Origin: Chlamydiota bacterium
GTDB taxonomy: Bacteria; Auribacterota; UBA3054; B51-G9
Length of the DNA: 8,242 nt
Reading direction: 5' to 3'
NCBI GenBank assembly: GCA_003648225.1
Contig: QMOL01000125.1
Span: forward strand, 1 to 8,242
Shown: in pieces, positions 1 through 7,136 of the stretch
How positions within the stretch are numbered: the first letter of the stretch is position 1
Layout: each line of letters opens with the position of its first letter
Notes under the pieces: model-generated
What the model was told of the DNA's origin: nothing
The model's input: the letters and a program-made list of their open reading frames with translations, nothing else
Databases searched by the model: none
Made by a program: the position numbers and the translations under genes

Positions 1-676
1 GATCCACACTAAAAGTTATATAATTGTTATCAAAGCCATTTGGATTGATAGTAATATAGTGGTCACCACCATCATCCAGTAAATAAGCTTTATTATTAAC
101 AAACATTGCTATATAGCCATCACCGGAACCACTAAAATCAGGTTGAGAGACAACAAGTTTTACTTTTAATGTCGGGCTTACTGAAGTTTTTAATCCATTA
201 AGGGCGCTTGGACTTTGATAGATTTTATAGCCATCCAAATAAACTTGCAATCCACCATCATCCCAAAATTTAACTTTTAAACCTGATACTCCGGATTGTT
301 CAGGATCATCTTTAACAGCATCTAATCCAATTCCCATTGTAACCCAACCATCACCATCAGAGCCGTTTCTTGTTATATCACATTCAACTGAGAAATCCCC
401 TGACTCAGTAAAATTATGATCAGGGCAAAGATATTTAGGATCATGACCGGTTGTTATTACATTAGCTTTCCCGGCTTTGGGACCAATATTAGTTACCGTG
501 AATCCATCTGATTGTGTATAAATTATAGGTGCTTCTGTTCCTGATTGTCTGGCTGTATATTCGAAGTTTATATCTCCGCCGCCTGATACAGTATATGGAT
601 CATTAAAGAGTGTTGCTGCATTAACTGTAAAAACAAGTGATGCAACGGTAAGTAAGATTAATGAGAGTTTTTTCAT
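1..676 (-). CDS. Secreted concanavalin-A-like (lectin-type) protein, 3' end outside window
   Basis: The first 225 codons are visible and the stop lies beyond the left edge. The N-terminus is a classic Sec signal peptide: MKK, a hydrophobic stretch at residues 4-18, and a likely cut after VNA (residue 20), so the mature protein leaves the cytoplasm. The rest is rich in Gly, Asp, Asn and aromatic residues with alternating beta-strand patterns (FSVECDI at 95-101, then GLKVKFW and LQVYLDGYKIY). This looks like a laminin-G/concanavalin-A sandwich that binds or processes polysaccharide. Cysteines 84 and 99 could form a disulfide. The segment RQSGTEAP (43-50) resembles an N-terminal pattern I recall from PEP-CTERM-type secreted proteins of PVC bacteria, but the C-terminal sorting signal that would prove this is not in the window. 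The start is fixed by an AAGGAG site six bases upstream. It has its own promoter. The exact substrate cannot be told. Confidence 0.8.
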   Translation of the reverse strand, partial: MKKLSLILLTVASLVFTVNAATLFNDPYTVSGGGDINFEYTARQSGTEAPIIYTQSDGFTVTNIGPKAGKANVITTGHDPKYLCPDHNFTESGDFSVECDITRNGSDGDGWVTMGIGLDAVKDDPEQSGVSGLKVKFWDDGGLQVYLDGYKIYQSPSALNGLKTSVSPTLKVKLVVSQPDFSGSGDGYIAMFVNNKAYLLDDGGDHYITINPNGFDNNYITFSVD

Positions 677-682
677 TGTTTT

Positions 683-688
683 CTCCTT
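683..688 (-). promoter_or_regulatory. Strong Shine-Dalgarno site of the secreted protein
   Basis: On the minus strand this reads AAGGAG, followed by a six-base spacer and the ATG at 676-674. It fixes the start codon. It also shows that the host uses canonical ribosome binding, which is unusual for highly expressed Bacteroidota genes. Confidence 0.85.
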
Positions 689-702
689 TTGTTTGGTTAG
701 AT

Positions 703-724
703 GTTAGTAAAATAATTTACTAAC
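703..724 (-). promoter_or_regulatory. Perfect hairpin in the 5' leader of the secreted protein
   Basis: A perfect 9-bp inverted repeat (GTTAGTAAA and TTTACTAAC on the minus strand) closes a 4-base loop. It lies about 14 bases upstream of the Shine-Dalgarno site, inside the predicted leader. No T-run follows, so it is not a terminator. It could protect the mRNA 5' region or serve as a protein-binding site. The structure is seen directly, and the role is inferred. Confidence 0.5.
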
Positions 725-774
725 AACGTAATTAAAATTAGTTTACTTTTTAGGTTTTTAGCCTTAACGCAAAT

Positions 775-803
775 ATAATAACATATTAATTTCTACATTT
801 CAA
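775..803 (-). promoter_or_regulatory. Sigma-70-type promoter of the secreted protein
   Basis: On the minus strand TTGAAA (803-798) and TATTAT (780-775) are separated by exactly 17 bases. Transcription would start near 767-769, giving a leader of roughly 90 bases that carries the hairpin at 703-724. The region is AT-rich, so the match is suggestive rather than proven. Confidence 0.55.
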
Positions 804-867
804 TAACAAACCGCTCCAATTTTAATACATTTCGCTCATTTATTATTTAACATTTTGATGATTCCCA

Positions 868-915
868 AATAAAAAATAATCGGTGATAATGAAGTGGTAA
901 TATGCTACTGCACTT
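868..915 (-). terminator. Possible weak terminator after the DUF4434-like gene
   Basis: Directly after the TAA at 918-916, the minus strand can fold an 8-bp stem (5 + 3 bp, two-base bulge, six-base loop) between 892-899 and 906-915. A T-rich stretch follows only about 12 bases later (plus-strand A-rich 868-880), so this is not a canonical intrinsic terminator. The rest of the 677-915 gap holds only the leader and promoter of the next gene. Confidence 0.3.
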
Positions 916-1866
916 TTATTTGTTATTTTGCTTTTTTAGCCATTTACGATACTTTTTGTTTAATTCTTTTGCACCGGGAAATTTTGACTCAGGATTCAGA
1001 TGAGTTTCATATTCCCAACAGGCGTAGTTATTAACATAAGGCGCGGCAGCTTGCATTTTTTCCATTAAAAAAGGAAAGGAAATGCTCCGGAAAAGTTCTA
1101 TGCCCGGTTTATCCTGAAAATGTGGAAATAATTCTACCACACTCCACAACTCAATTCCATGCTTTTTGAACACAGGAGCAACTGCTGAAAACCATTCACT
1201 AATTTCATTATTCGGAGCAGTTGTGTCCTGAAATGCGCATATGTCAAGTCCGTCAATTTCGTTTAGCATTGAATCCCAGTTGCTTGCACATTGTGATGGC
1301 GTAGTTGCTTCATCACCAAGAGTTATTCTTGATGTAAACCATGGTGAGAATGTCACTTTCTTGTCAGGAGTCAATTTTTTCAAAAACCGCGGTAACTCAC
1401 GGAGAAGAATCATAATGTCTCCCCGATGAGTTCTGTCACCTGCTTCGTGTGGAATGTACCATCCCCAGAAATTAGAGCGTGAGCCATATCGGTCATTAAG
1501 CTCTTTAAATAGTTTTTTGTTAATTTCCAAATCTATGTTTGGGTCCCATTCTTTACCGATAAAAAGATTATTATATTCATACGAAACTCCTGGCAACACA
1601 ACATCCATACCATATTTTTCCGCTAAATCAAAAGCTTTAGCATACCAATCTATTTTGCTTGGATTTTTAAGTAATTTTGAAGGAAAACAAATAGTTTCTC
1701 CTGATCCTCCCGCCAGAAGGACCATTGTTATCCCATCTTTATTCATATTTTTAAATATGCGTTCAATTTTTTCATCTGTTACCGGTTCAAATGACAAATA
1801 TTCATTCGCCGGTTTTCCAAGAAAAAAAGGAGTTATTCTAATGGGTTTATTAATGAGATTTTTCAT
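916..1866 (-). CDS. DUF4434-like TIM-barrel protein, putative glycoside hydrolase
   Basis: The 316-residue protein starts MKNLINKPIRITPFF. Motifs that I associate with the DUF4434 family are in order: an N-terminal barrel strand with GITMVLLAGGSG (45-56), WGWYIPHEAGD (134-144), DICAFQDT (208-215), LWSVVELF (240-247), and a late CWEYETHLNP (283-292). Glu141 and Glu245 are the obvious candidate acids if it is a hydrolase. The family's activity is not settled, so function is inferred from fold and context. The frame stays open upstream to an ATG at 1986, but that start would lie upstream of the promoter at 1934-1962 and add a sequence unlike the family, so 1866 is preferred despite no clear ribosome-binding site. 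It has no signal peptide, so the product is probably cytoplasmic. It is divergent from an AraC regulator that probably controls it. Confidence 0.75.
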   Translation of the reverse strand: MKNLINKPIRITPFFLGKPANEYLSFEPVTDEKIERIFKNMNKDGITMVLLAGGSGETICFPSKLLKNPSKIDWYAKAFDLAEKYGMDVVLPGVSYEYNNLFIGKEWDPNIDLEINKKLFKELNDRYGSRSNFWGWYIPHEAGDRTHRGDIMILLRELPRFLKKLTPDKKVTFSPWFTSRITLGDEATTPSQCASNWDSMLNEIDGLDICAFQDTTAPNNEISEWFSAVAPVFKKHGIELWSVVELFPHFQDKPGIELFRSISFPFLMEKMQAAAPYVNNYACWEYETHLNPESKFPGAKELNKKYRKWLKKQNNK

Positions 1867-1897
1867 ATTATTTTTAAACAACAAAATGACAATGTAA

Positions 1898-1909
1898 ATT
1901 GAGCTCAAT
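1898..1909. promoter_or_regulatory. 12-bp perfect palindrome in the DUF4434-like gene leader
   Basis: ATTGAGCTCAAT is a perfect palindrome between the predicted transcription start (about 1927) and the start codon at 1866. Its place downstream of the promoter would suit a repressor or roadblock site. A 12-bp palindrome in AT-rich DNA can also occur by chance, and AraC proteins usually prefer direct repeats, so its role is uncertain. Confidence 0.25.
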
Positions 1910-1933
1910 ATATATTTATTGTAACGGCAACTA

Positions 1934-1962
1934 CTTATACTAAATAACATCAATGTTGTCAA
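1934..1962 (-). promoter_or_regulatory. Sigma-70-type promoter of the DUF4434-like gene
   Basis: On the minus strand a consensus TTGACA (1962-1957) and TATAAG (1939-1934) are separated by 17 bases. Transcription would begin near 1927, giving a leader of about 60 bases before the ATG at 1866. This placement rules against translation from the upstream in-frame ATG at 1986. Its -35 box lies 9 bases from the -35 box of the opposing promoter. Confidence 0.65.
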
Positions 1963-1971
1963 GTACTCCAA

Positions 1972-2000
1972 TTGCAATAAGTTCAAATAAAATGTATAAT
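1972..2000 (+). promoter_or_regulatory. Sigma-70-type promoter of the AraC regulator
   Basis: TTGCAA (1972-1977) and a perfect TATAAT (1995-2000) are 17 bases apart. The predicted start is near 2007, with a leader of about 57 bases. It is back-to-back with the DUF4434-like promoter, so one bound regulator could affect both. Confidence 0.65.
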
Positions 2001-2051
2001 GATATATTAAAAATGTGACTTATCGGAAATGTCTTTTCGTATGACACAAAT

Positions 2052-2057
2052 AAGGTG
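2052..2057 (+). promoter_or_regulatory. Ribosome-binding site that sets the AraC start
   Basis: AAGGTG lies six bases before the ATG at 2064. The in-frame GTG at 2055 overlaps this site and would extend the protein by three residues. The ATG is the better start because it leaves the site free. Confidence 0.6.
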
Positions 2058-2063
2058 ATTAGA

Positions 2064-2951
2064 ATGAAAAAACCATGGCTGTATAAATACCAGACGGATA
2101 ACTGGAACATCAAAAGTCCAACCTGCAGAGGTAAAATAATGGTCGAGCAGGACAATACCACAGAACATACTCATGAATTTAATGAACTGGTATTCGTCTT
2201 TAGCGGATCGGGAATTCATAAAGTAGATAACGAACGCTACCCGCTAACTCGGGGTGATGTTTTTGTTATGCGCGGGAGTCATTTCCACGGATTTGAAAAC
2301 ACCAACCATTTGCATTTGAAAATGATTTTATTTTCACCGGGTTTTTTTCAAAATTTCAGCAAAAGAATTTATGATCTTCCCGGTTTTCAAACATTATTTG
2401 TTCACGAACCAAGATATAGAAAAAATCATAAATTTAAATCAAAATTAAGATTGACCCCGGAACAATTAACCAAAATCGGGCATATCTTCAATATTATAGA
2501 AGAAAATCAGGAAAATAAACCTTTGGGTTTTCAAGCCGCTGTGGAATACTTGTTCGGATATATAATTGTATTAACCTGCCGATATTACAGTGAATCAACT
2601 TCACCAAAACCTAAAGCTCTGTTAAGATTAAGTCCTGTAATAACTTATATTGAAAAACACTTCAACGATCTTCTACTAATCTCGGAATTGGCAAAAAAAG
2701 CCTATATGGCGGAAAGCTCTTTCAGAAGAATTTTTAAACAAATTACAGGGTTATCACCAATTAATTACATTATCAGATTTAGAATTGAAAAAGCTGTTGA
2801 AATAATGACGCAAGATCCGACTGAGCAAGTTATTAAAATATCAAGTAATGTTGGTTTTGAGAATAGCAGTTATTTTACCAAAAAATTTAAATCAATTATG
2901 GGAACTACTCCCATCGCTTATATGCAAAACCTGCGCAATTTTGAAAAATAG
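2064..2951 (+). CDS. AraC-family transcriptional regulator with N-terminal cupin domain
   Basis: The 295-residue protein has the usual two-part build. Residues about 30-90 form an AraC-type cupin sensor (EHTHEFNELVFVFSGSG at 34-50, then YPLTRGDVFVMRGSHFHGF at 59-77), which in this family binds a sugar or related ligand. Residues about 190-290 hold two helix-turn-helix motifs: ISELAKKAYMAESSFRRIF (206-224) and IKISSNVGFENSSYFTKKF (257-275). The second carries the conserved GF..SSYF.K.FK signature. Length and order are normal for the family and nothing is missing. It is divergent from the DUF4434-like gene and converges with the sulfatase pseudogene, with only 20 bases between their ends. The likely target is the shared promoter region at 1934-2000. 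The ligand is unknown. Confidence 0.92.
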   Translation: MKKPWLYKYQTDNWNIKSPTCRGKIMVEQDNTTEHTHEFNELVFVFSGSGIHKVDNERYPLTRGDVFVMRGSHFHGFENTNHLHLKMILFSPGFFQNFSKRIYDLPGFQTLFVHEPRYRKNHKFKSKLRLTPEQLTKIGHIFNIIEENQENKPLGFQAAVEYLFGYIIVLTCRYYSESTSPKPKALLRLSPVITYIEKHFNDLLLISELAKKAYMAESSFRRIFKQITGLSPINYIIRFRIEKAVEIMTQDPTEQVIKISSNVGFENSSYFTKKFKSIMGTTPIAYMQNLRNFEK

Positions 2952-2971
2952 CACATACAGACCTCTGAAAT

Positions 2972-4095
2972 TTAAATGTAAAAATCATTCGTTTCTTTCA
3001 TCCATTTCTCCAAACAATACCGAATATCTTTCAAAATCGTTTGGCTGTCCACATCCTCGATAAGATTATTTGTTTCGTTAGGATCAAAAAAAAGATCATA
3101 AAGAGATTCTTCCGGCACTTTTCGATCTTTCCAACCATGCTCAAGCCAGACTAACTTGCTTTCACTATCATCACAGTTTGTTAAAACAGGTGTGGACCGT
3201 CCATCAAAACGTTTTATATACTTCCAACGTTTAGTCCGCACAGCTCTCATGGGCTCATATGCAACATGATAATTAACTTCAAAGAACAGTTCATCGTGAA
3301 TGTGATCGGTTTCTCTCCGAACCAGAGGCAATAATGATTTGCCCTGCAACCAAGGCGACTAATTAATGTTCAAAAAAGTAGCAATACCGCCATCGTATAA
3401 ATTACATTTCATCCTTGGAAAAGCAATACCATGATCTGTAGTACAAATAACAAGAGTGCTTTCCGATAAATCACTGTTTTTTAACGCGTCAAATACTACT
3501 CCCATTTTTTTGTCTAAAATTTTCACCGATTCTTTATAGCAAGCCATATCTTTTCTGACCACCGGGCAATCTGATAACGGTAAAGGCGGAGAAGAATAAC
3601 CCGGATTTTCAGAATTCTCATTTAATGAGTGATATGGCCTATGCGTTTCAACAAATCCAACCGAAAGAAAAAACGGCCGTTTAGGAGAACTTTTTTAAAA
3701 ATTTGCTGCCTGCTTATATTGCTCGCCGGGTAAAAATTTATCATACCCAATAATTTCCCACGGCTTTTTATGCTCTTCAGGCGCCGCAATATGTTGTATT
3801 CCTGTTAATACTGATAAATATCCTTCTTTTCGTAAAACATGAATTATGTGCTGCTTATAATCTTTTAATGAAAAATTAAATGGATGATGGGCTAATCCCA
3901 ACATTCCATTCTCATGAGCATAACAACCGGTTAATAACACCGATCGGCTCGGACTGCAAGTAGGCCATTCTGTCGGAATAATACACCTTCCTCTGCAAGT
4001 TTTTGGAGATTCGGCGTAGGAACAGCAACTCCGTATGGCTGGATATATCTGCCGGTATCATGAGAATGAATATAAATTATATTTGGAAGTTTCAT
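2972..4095 (-). pseudogene. Sulfatase pseudogene, arylsulfatase/heparan N-sulfatase-like
   Basis: The reading starts MKLPNIIYIHSHDTGRYIQP, a typical sulfatase opening with a metal-binding Asp, and is 54 codons long before a stop at 3933-3931. A frame change near 3960-3972 (after VLFRQ) is needed to continue into PTCSPSRSVLLTG. There CSPSR (3958-3944) is the C-x-P-x-R motif whose Cys becomes formylglycine. From there one frame continues to the end. It is broken by TAA at 3697-3695 (between AANF and KSSPKRPFFLSVGF, likely TTA to TAA) and by TAG at 3361-3359. At the TAG, the text jumps from CNLYDGGIATFL to PWLQGKSLLP, where I would expect about 30-40 more residues. The C-terminus (RAVRTKRWKYIKRFDGR, YDLFFDPNETNNL) is well preserved. 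Intact relatives would hydrolyse sulfate esters of glycans. It begins 7 bases after the GH65 fusion stop, so it was once the second gene of that operon. Confidence 0.9.
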
Positions 4096-4102
4096 TTTCT
4101 TT

Positions 4103-7018
4103 TCATTTGGTAAAATGATTGCTAACCACTAACCGTTTTTCGTTTAATTCTATGGTCAAAGGTTTACCTTCAAGTAATTTATATTCAATTCCTGAACTCT
4201 CGACTTTAACGTTAAATCTTCTTCCCTTATATGCTATTTTAAAACTGTAACTCGTCCACGCGTCCGGTAACACAGCATTAAAAATTAATTTATTTTCATA
4301 ATCACGCATTCCGGCAAAACCATTTACTACAGTCATCCAGCAACCGCCAAGGCATGCCGAATGAATGCCGTTTTTAGTGTTGTTTTTAAAATCGTTAAGA
4401 TCCATCAATGCTGTTTGACGGAAAAAGCCATATGCATCTTCTGTCAACCCGATTTCGCAGGCGATAATATTATGAATACACGGCGAAAGGGAAGAACCAT
4501 GATTAGTTTTCGGTTCGTAATAATCGTAATTCGCTTTTTTTATTTGCTTTGAAAATTTATTCCCAAAAACAAAAAGCATCAATAAAATATCTGCCTGCTT
4601 AACAACCTGTAATCGCCAAAGATTAAGAGGATGATAATTATCTCTAATGTCAGTATTTTTTGGAATGAGATCCATATTAACCGGATCCATATCCATAAAA
4701 CAATCGTCCTGAGGAATAATATTATTTTCATCCGGCTGCTGCAGAAACATATTATCAGCGGCTTTCCCCCATTCATTTACTTCATCTTCCGACAATTTAA
4801 TTTTTTTTGAAAGTTCCTCAAACAGTTCAGGCGATTTTTTTGCCGCGCGTTTGTAAATCGAAATAGCATAATTAAACATCCATTTTGTCATTTCATTTGT
4901 ATAAGCGTTGTTGTTTACCCCGCAGCCGTATTCATCAGGACCGCAAACAACATTTATGCAAAACTTTCCTCCTTTGTGCGGAATATAACAACCTCTGTCA
5001 ACCATAAACCTGCACATCTCAAAAATAATTTCAGCTCCTTTTGTAAGTGTAAAGTCATCATCACCAACTAATTTGTCATACATTCCAATTGCAAATGCGA
5101 TATCCGGAAGAAGGTGATATTCTGCCGTTGCCGCTTCATAAACATGCCCGCATTCTTCACCTTTCACGGAGTTCCAGGCGAAGAGAGCACCTTTGCCCTG
5201 CATTTGAATCGCCCGTTCACGCGCTTTATTTAAAATGCTATAACGATATTCAAGTAAATCACGAACAGTTTCCGGCTGTGAATAAATAAACGCGGGTATC
5301 ATATACATTTCCGTGTCCCAGAAAATATGGCCGCAATAGCCATCGCCCGATAAACCTGTCGCACTGATGCTTCTATTCGGCCTTTCCGGATTACTTTGCC
5401 GCAAATGGAATAGACTAAATCGCACTCCTTGCTGATCCTGTAAATTGCCTTCTATTTGAATATCGGCGCCATTCCAGTAATCAGCCCAGAATTTTTTATG
5501 TTCATCGAGTAGTTTATCAAATCCGTTTTCACGCGCGGAAATAATTTCTTTTTCAATCAATCCCGTTATTTTATTTTCAACAGCATCCATTGTAGAAAAA
5601 ACGGAGAAAAATTTATCAAGAACAAACAACTCCCCCGCATTAGTTTTTTCAGAAACGTCAAAACCTAAATTATGATTTTTCCCTTCAAAAGAATATGTTT
5701 GAGCAAGAACAACTTTGTCATCTGAAGTTTTTATTGCAATATTAACAATGTCTGCTCCGTTTGTTACCGCCCTGCTTGTAATCTTTTTGTGATTACCTGC
5801 TTTAACTTTGCTTATAGTATCTAAATTCAATTGGCTCGTCAGCGTTATTTCACAATTCTCATCAGGAGTTATTTCATATCGCAGAGCCGCAATATGCCTT
5901 TTAACCATAGAAACAAGCCGTGTAGTCTTAACATTAATGACTTTTCCGGATAATGTTTTCCACTTGAATTCACGTTCAACAATCCCATGCTTCATATTCA
6001 ATGTTCTTTTATGTTCAAGAATTTCTGAAGAATCAATGCTGAATGTTTCGCCGTCAACTGTAAGATCAATTTTTGTCCAGTCACATATATTTAAAATCGC
6101 GTGGTGCGTTTCAGGATATCCCGGAAGTTTCCATAAATGATTATATGGTTCATAACCACAAACTCCATTCACAAATGTCGCCGGATATTCATCATAACCT
6201 GTATCAGATTCTTCAAGTGAGCCGCGAACACCAAAAATTCCGTTTGACAAAGCAAAAACAGATTCCCAAAAAGAAAATCTGTTTTTCTTAATTTCGGTTT
6301 CAGTAATATTCCACGGCTCCTCAGGTATTCTCTTAACACGACCTGCGTCAAGCAAAGCGCGAATATCTACTTCATTGTAATCTATAACATGCTCATAAGC
6401 ATTTGGCAAAAGTTCAGGAGTACCAATGCCGATGCATTTCATTTTTGCCGCGTGAGCAGCTTCAACACCTGATTCAGCATCTTCAAAAACAACGCAATGA
6501 ACCGGATGCATATTTAAAAGTTTAGCTCCTTTAAGGAATATCTCGGGATTCGGTTTTGGATTTTTAATGTCATTTCCTCCGACTATGACATCAAAATACT
6601 GTGATAAATTAAGCGCGTCCAAAACTGTCATCGCGTTTTTACTTGAAGAACAGATTGAAAGTTTTACACCTTCATTTTTTAATTTTTTCAGAAAATCAAT
6701 TATTCCCGGATAGAGGTCATCATTATTAATTTGTTTAATTAATTCTTTATAATATTCATTTTTCAACGTTGCAAGTTCTTCTTTTTCTCCTTGCGGTAAA
6801 TCAATATTGTTGTAATCAAGAATTACCTGTAAAGACGCCATGCGGGGAATCCCTCTGCACGCGTGATTGATTTGTTCATTAAAATCCCATCCCTTTTCAT
6901 CCGCTAATTTTTTCCAGCCGAGATAGTGGTATTTGTCGGTAAAGACGACCACGCCGTCAAGGTCAAACAAAATTGCTTTAATTTGGTGTTTCATATATTG
7001 ATTGGTTAAGTTAATCAT
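4103..7018 (-). CDS. Beta-phosphoglucomutase/GH65 disaccharide phosphorylase fusion
   Basis: The 971-residue protein joins two enzymes of one pathway. Residues about 10-225 are a HAD-type beta-phosphoglucomutase: FDLDGVV (nucleophile Asp19, acid/base Asp21), His31, GIPRMASL (Arg59), SSSKN (Ser124, Lys127), Lys155 in NPKPNP, and FED (Glu179, Asp180). After a short linker, residues about 235-960 are a GH65 phosphorylase: the N-terminal domain signature ALSNGIFGVRGSLEE (256-270), FWDTEMYM (566-573), the catalytic acid Glu696 in CGPDEYGCGVNNNAYTN, and the phosphate-site region HGSSLSP (840-846). GH65 phosphorylases cleave maltose, trehalose, kojibiose or nigerose with phosphate to give beta-glucose 1-phosphate, and the mutase makes glucose 6-phosphate. 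The linkage specificity cannot be read from sequence. There is no signal peptide, so it is cytoplasmic. The start is uncertain: Met9 (6994) better matches the mutase N-terminus, and neither ATG has a clear ribosome-binding site. A sulfatase pseudogene follows after 7 bases. Confidence 0.93.
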   Translation of the reverse strand: MINLTNQYMKHQIKAILFDLDGVVVFTDKYHYLGWKKLADEKGWDFNEQINHACRGIPRMASLQVILDYNNIDLPQGEKEELATLKNEYYKELIKQINNDDLYPGIIDFLKKLKNEGVKLSICSSSKNAMTVLDALNLSQYFDVIVGGNDIKNPKPNPEIFLKGAKLLNMHPVHCVVFEDAESGVEAAHAAKMKCIGIGTPELLPNAYEHVIDYNEVDIRALLDAGRVKRIPEEPWNITETEIKKNRFSFWESVFALSNGIFGVRGSLEESDTGYDEYPATFVNGVCGYEPYNHLWKLPGYPETHHAILNICDWTKIDLTVDGETFSIDSSEILEHKRTLNMKHGIVEREFKWKTLSGKVINVKTTRLVSMVKRHIAALRYEITPDENCEITLTSQLNLDTISKVKAGNHKKITSRAVTNGADIVNIAIKTSDDKVVLAQTYSFEGKNHNLGFDVSEKTNAGELFVLDKFFSVFSTMDAVENKITGLIEKEIISARENGFDKLLDEHKKFWADYWNGADIQIEGNLQDQQGVRFSLFHLRQSNPERPNRSISATGLSGDGYCGHIFWDTEMYMIPAFIYSQPETVRDLLEYRYSILNKARERAIQMQGKGALFAWNSVKGEECGHVYEAATAEYHLLPDIAFAIGMYDKLVGDDDFTLTKGAEIIFEMCRFMVDRGCYIPHKGGKFCINVVCGPDEYGCGVNNNAYTNEMTKWMFNYAISIYKRAAKKSPELFEELSKKIKLSEDEVNEWGKAADNMFLQQPDENNIIPQDDCFMDMDPVNMDLIPKNTDIRDNYHPLNLWRLQVVKQADILLMLFVFGNKFSKQIKKANYDYYEPKTNHGSSLSPCIHNIIACEIGLTEDAYGFFRQTALMDLNDFKNNTKNGIHSACLGGCWMTVVNGFAGMRDYENKLIFNAVLPDAWTSYSFKIAYKGRRFNVKVESSGIEYKLLEGKPLTIELNEKRLVVSNHFTK

Positions 7019-7065
7019 TATTTGTCGAAGATCCGCCGAAGGAAAATTATTCGCTAATTGTTATT

Positions 7066-7094
7066 ATTGTATGAAATCACACTTTTTTATTCAA
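7066..7094 (-). promoter_or_regulatory. Sigma-70-type promoter of the phosphorylase fusion gene
   Basis: On the minus strand TTGAAT (7094-7089) and TACAAT (7071-7066) are 17 bases apart. The predicted start near 7059 gives a leader of about 40 bases. The -35 box lies just 4 bases past the T-run of the minus-strand terminator at 7099-7136, so this promoter is insulated from upstream transcription. Confidence 0.6.
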
Positions 7095-7098
7095 TAAC

Positions 7099-7136
7099 AA
7101 AAAAAAGAGCACTCGGTGATTACTCACCGAACGCTC
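7099..7136 (-). terminator. Strong rho-independent terminator with no upstream gene
   Basis: On the minus strand GAGC-GT-TCGGTGA, a GTAA loop and TCACCGA-GT-GCTC are followed at once by eight T's (7106-7099). As minus-strand RNA, the tandem GT/GT positions form two G-U wobble pairs, so the stem is a continuous 13 bp closed by a GNRA-type tetraloop. On the plus strand the same positions are AC/AC and do not pair, and no T-run follows. This marks the minus strand as the functional direction. Only about 220 noncoding bases lie between it and the zwf start. Confidence 0.8.

Noticed and set aside
1454..1897. Plus-strand open frame of 147 codons opposite the DUF4434-like gene
   Set aside because: It is antisense to a gene with recognisable family motifs, has no family-like sequence of its own and no ribosome-binding site that I could see.
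1867..1986. N-terminal extension of the DUF4434-like gene to an ATG at 1986
   Set aside because: It would start upstream of the consensus promoter at 1934-1962 and encode an AT-driven hydrophobic stretch unlike the family. It is not accepted as a signal peptide.
2952..2971. Shared terminator between the AraC gene and the sulfatase pseudogene
   Set aside because: The 20-base gap and flanks hold only a 4-bp inverted repeat (CAGA/TCTG) and no convincing stem with a T-run in either direction.
3359..3697. Stop-codon readthrough or recoding in the sulfatase
   Set aside because: Both TAA and TAG occur, together with a frame change and missing conserved sequence. No structure supports recoding, and all other genes here use standard stops.
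5808..6140. Plus-strand open frame of 110 codons inside the fusion gene
   Set aside because: It is a shadow of the minus-strand GH65 coding sequence, with no supporting start signal or homology.
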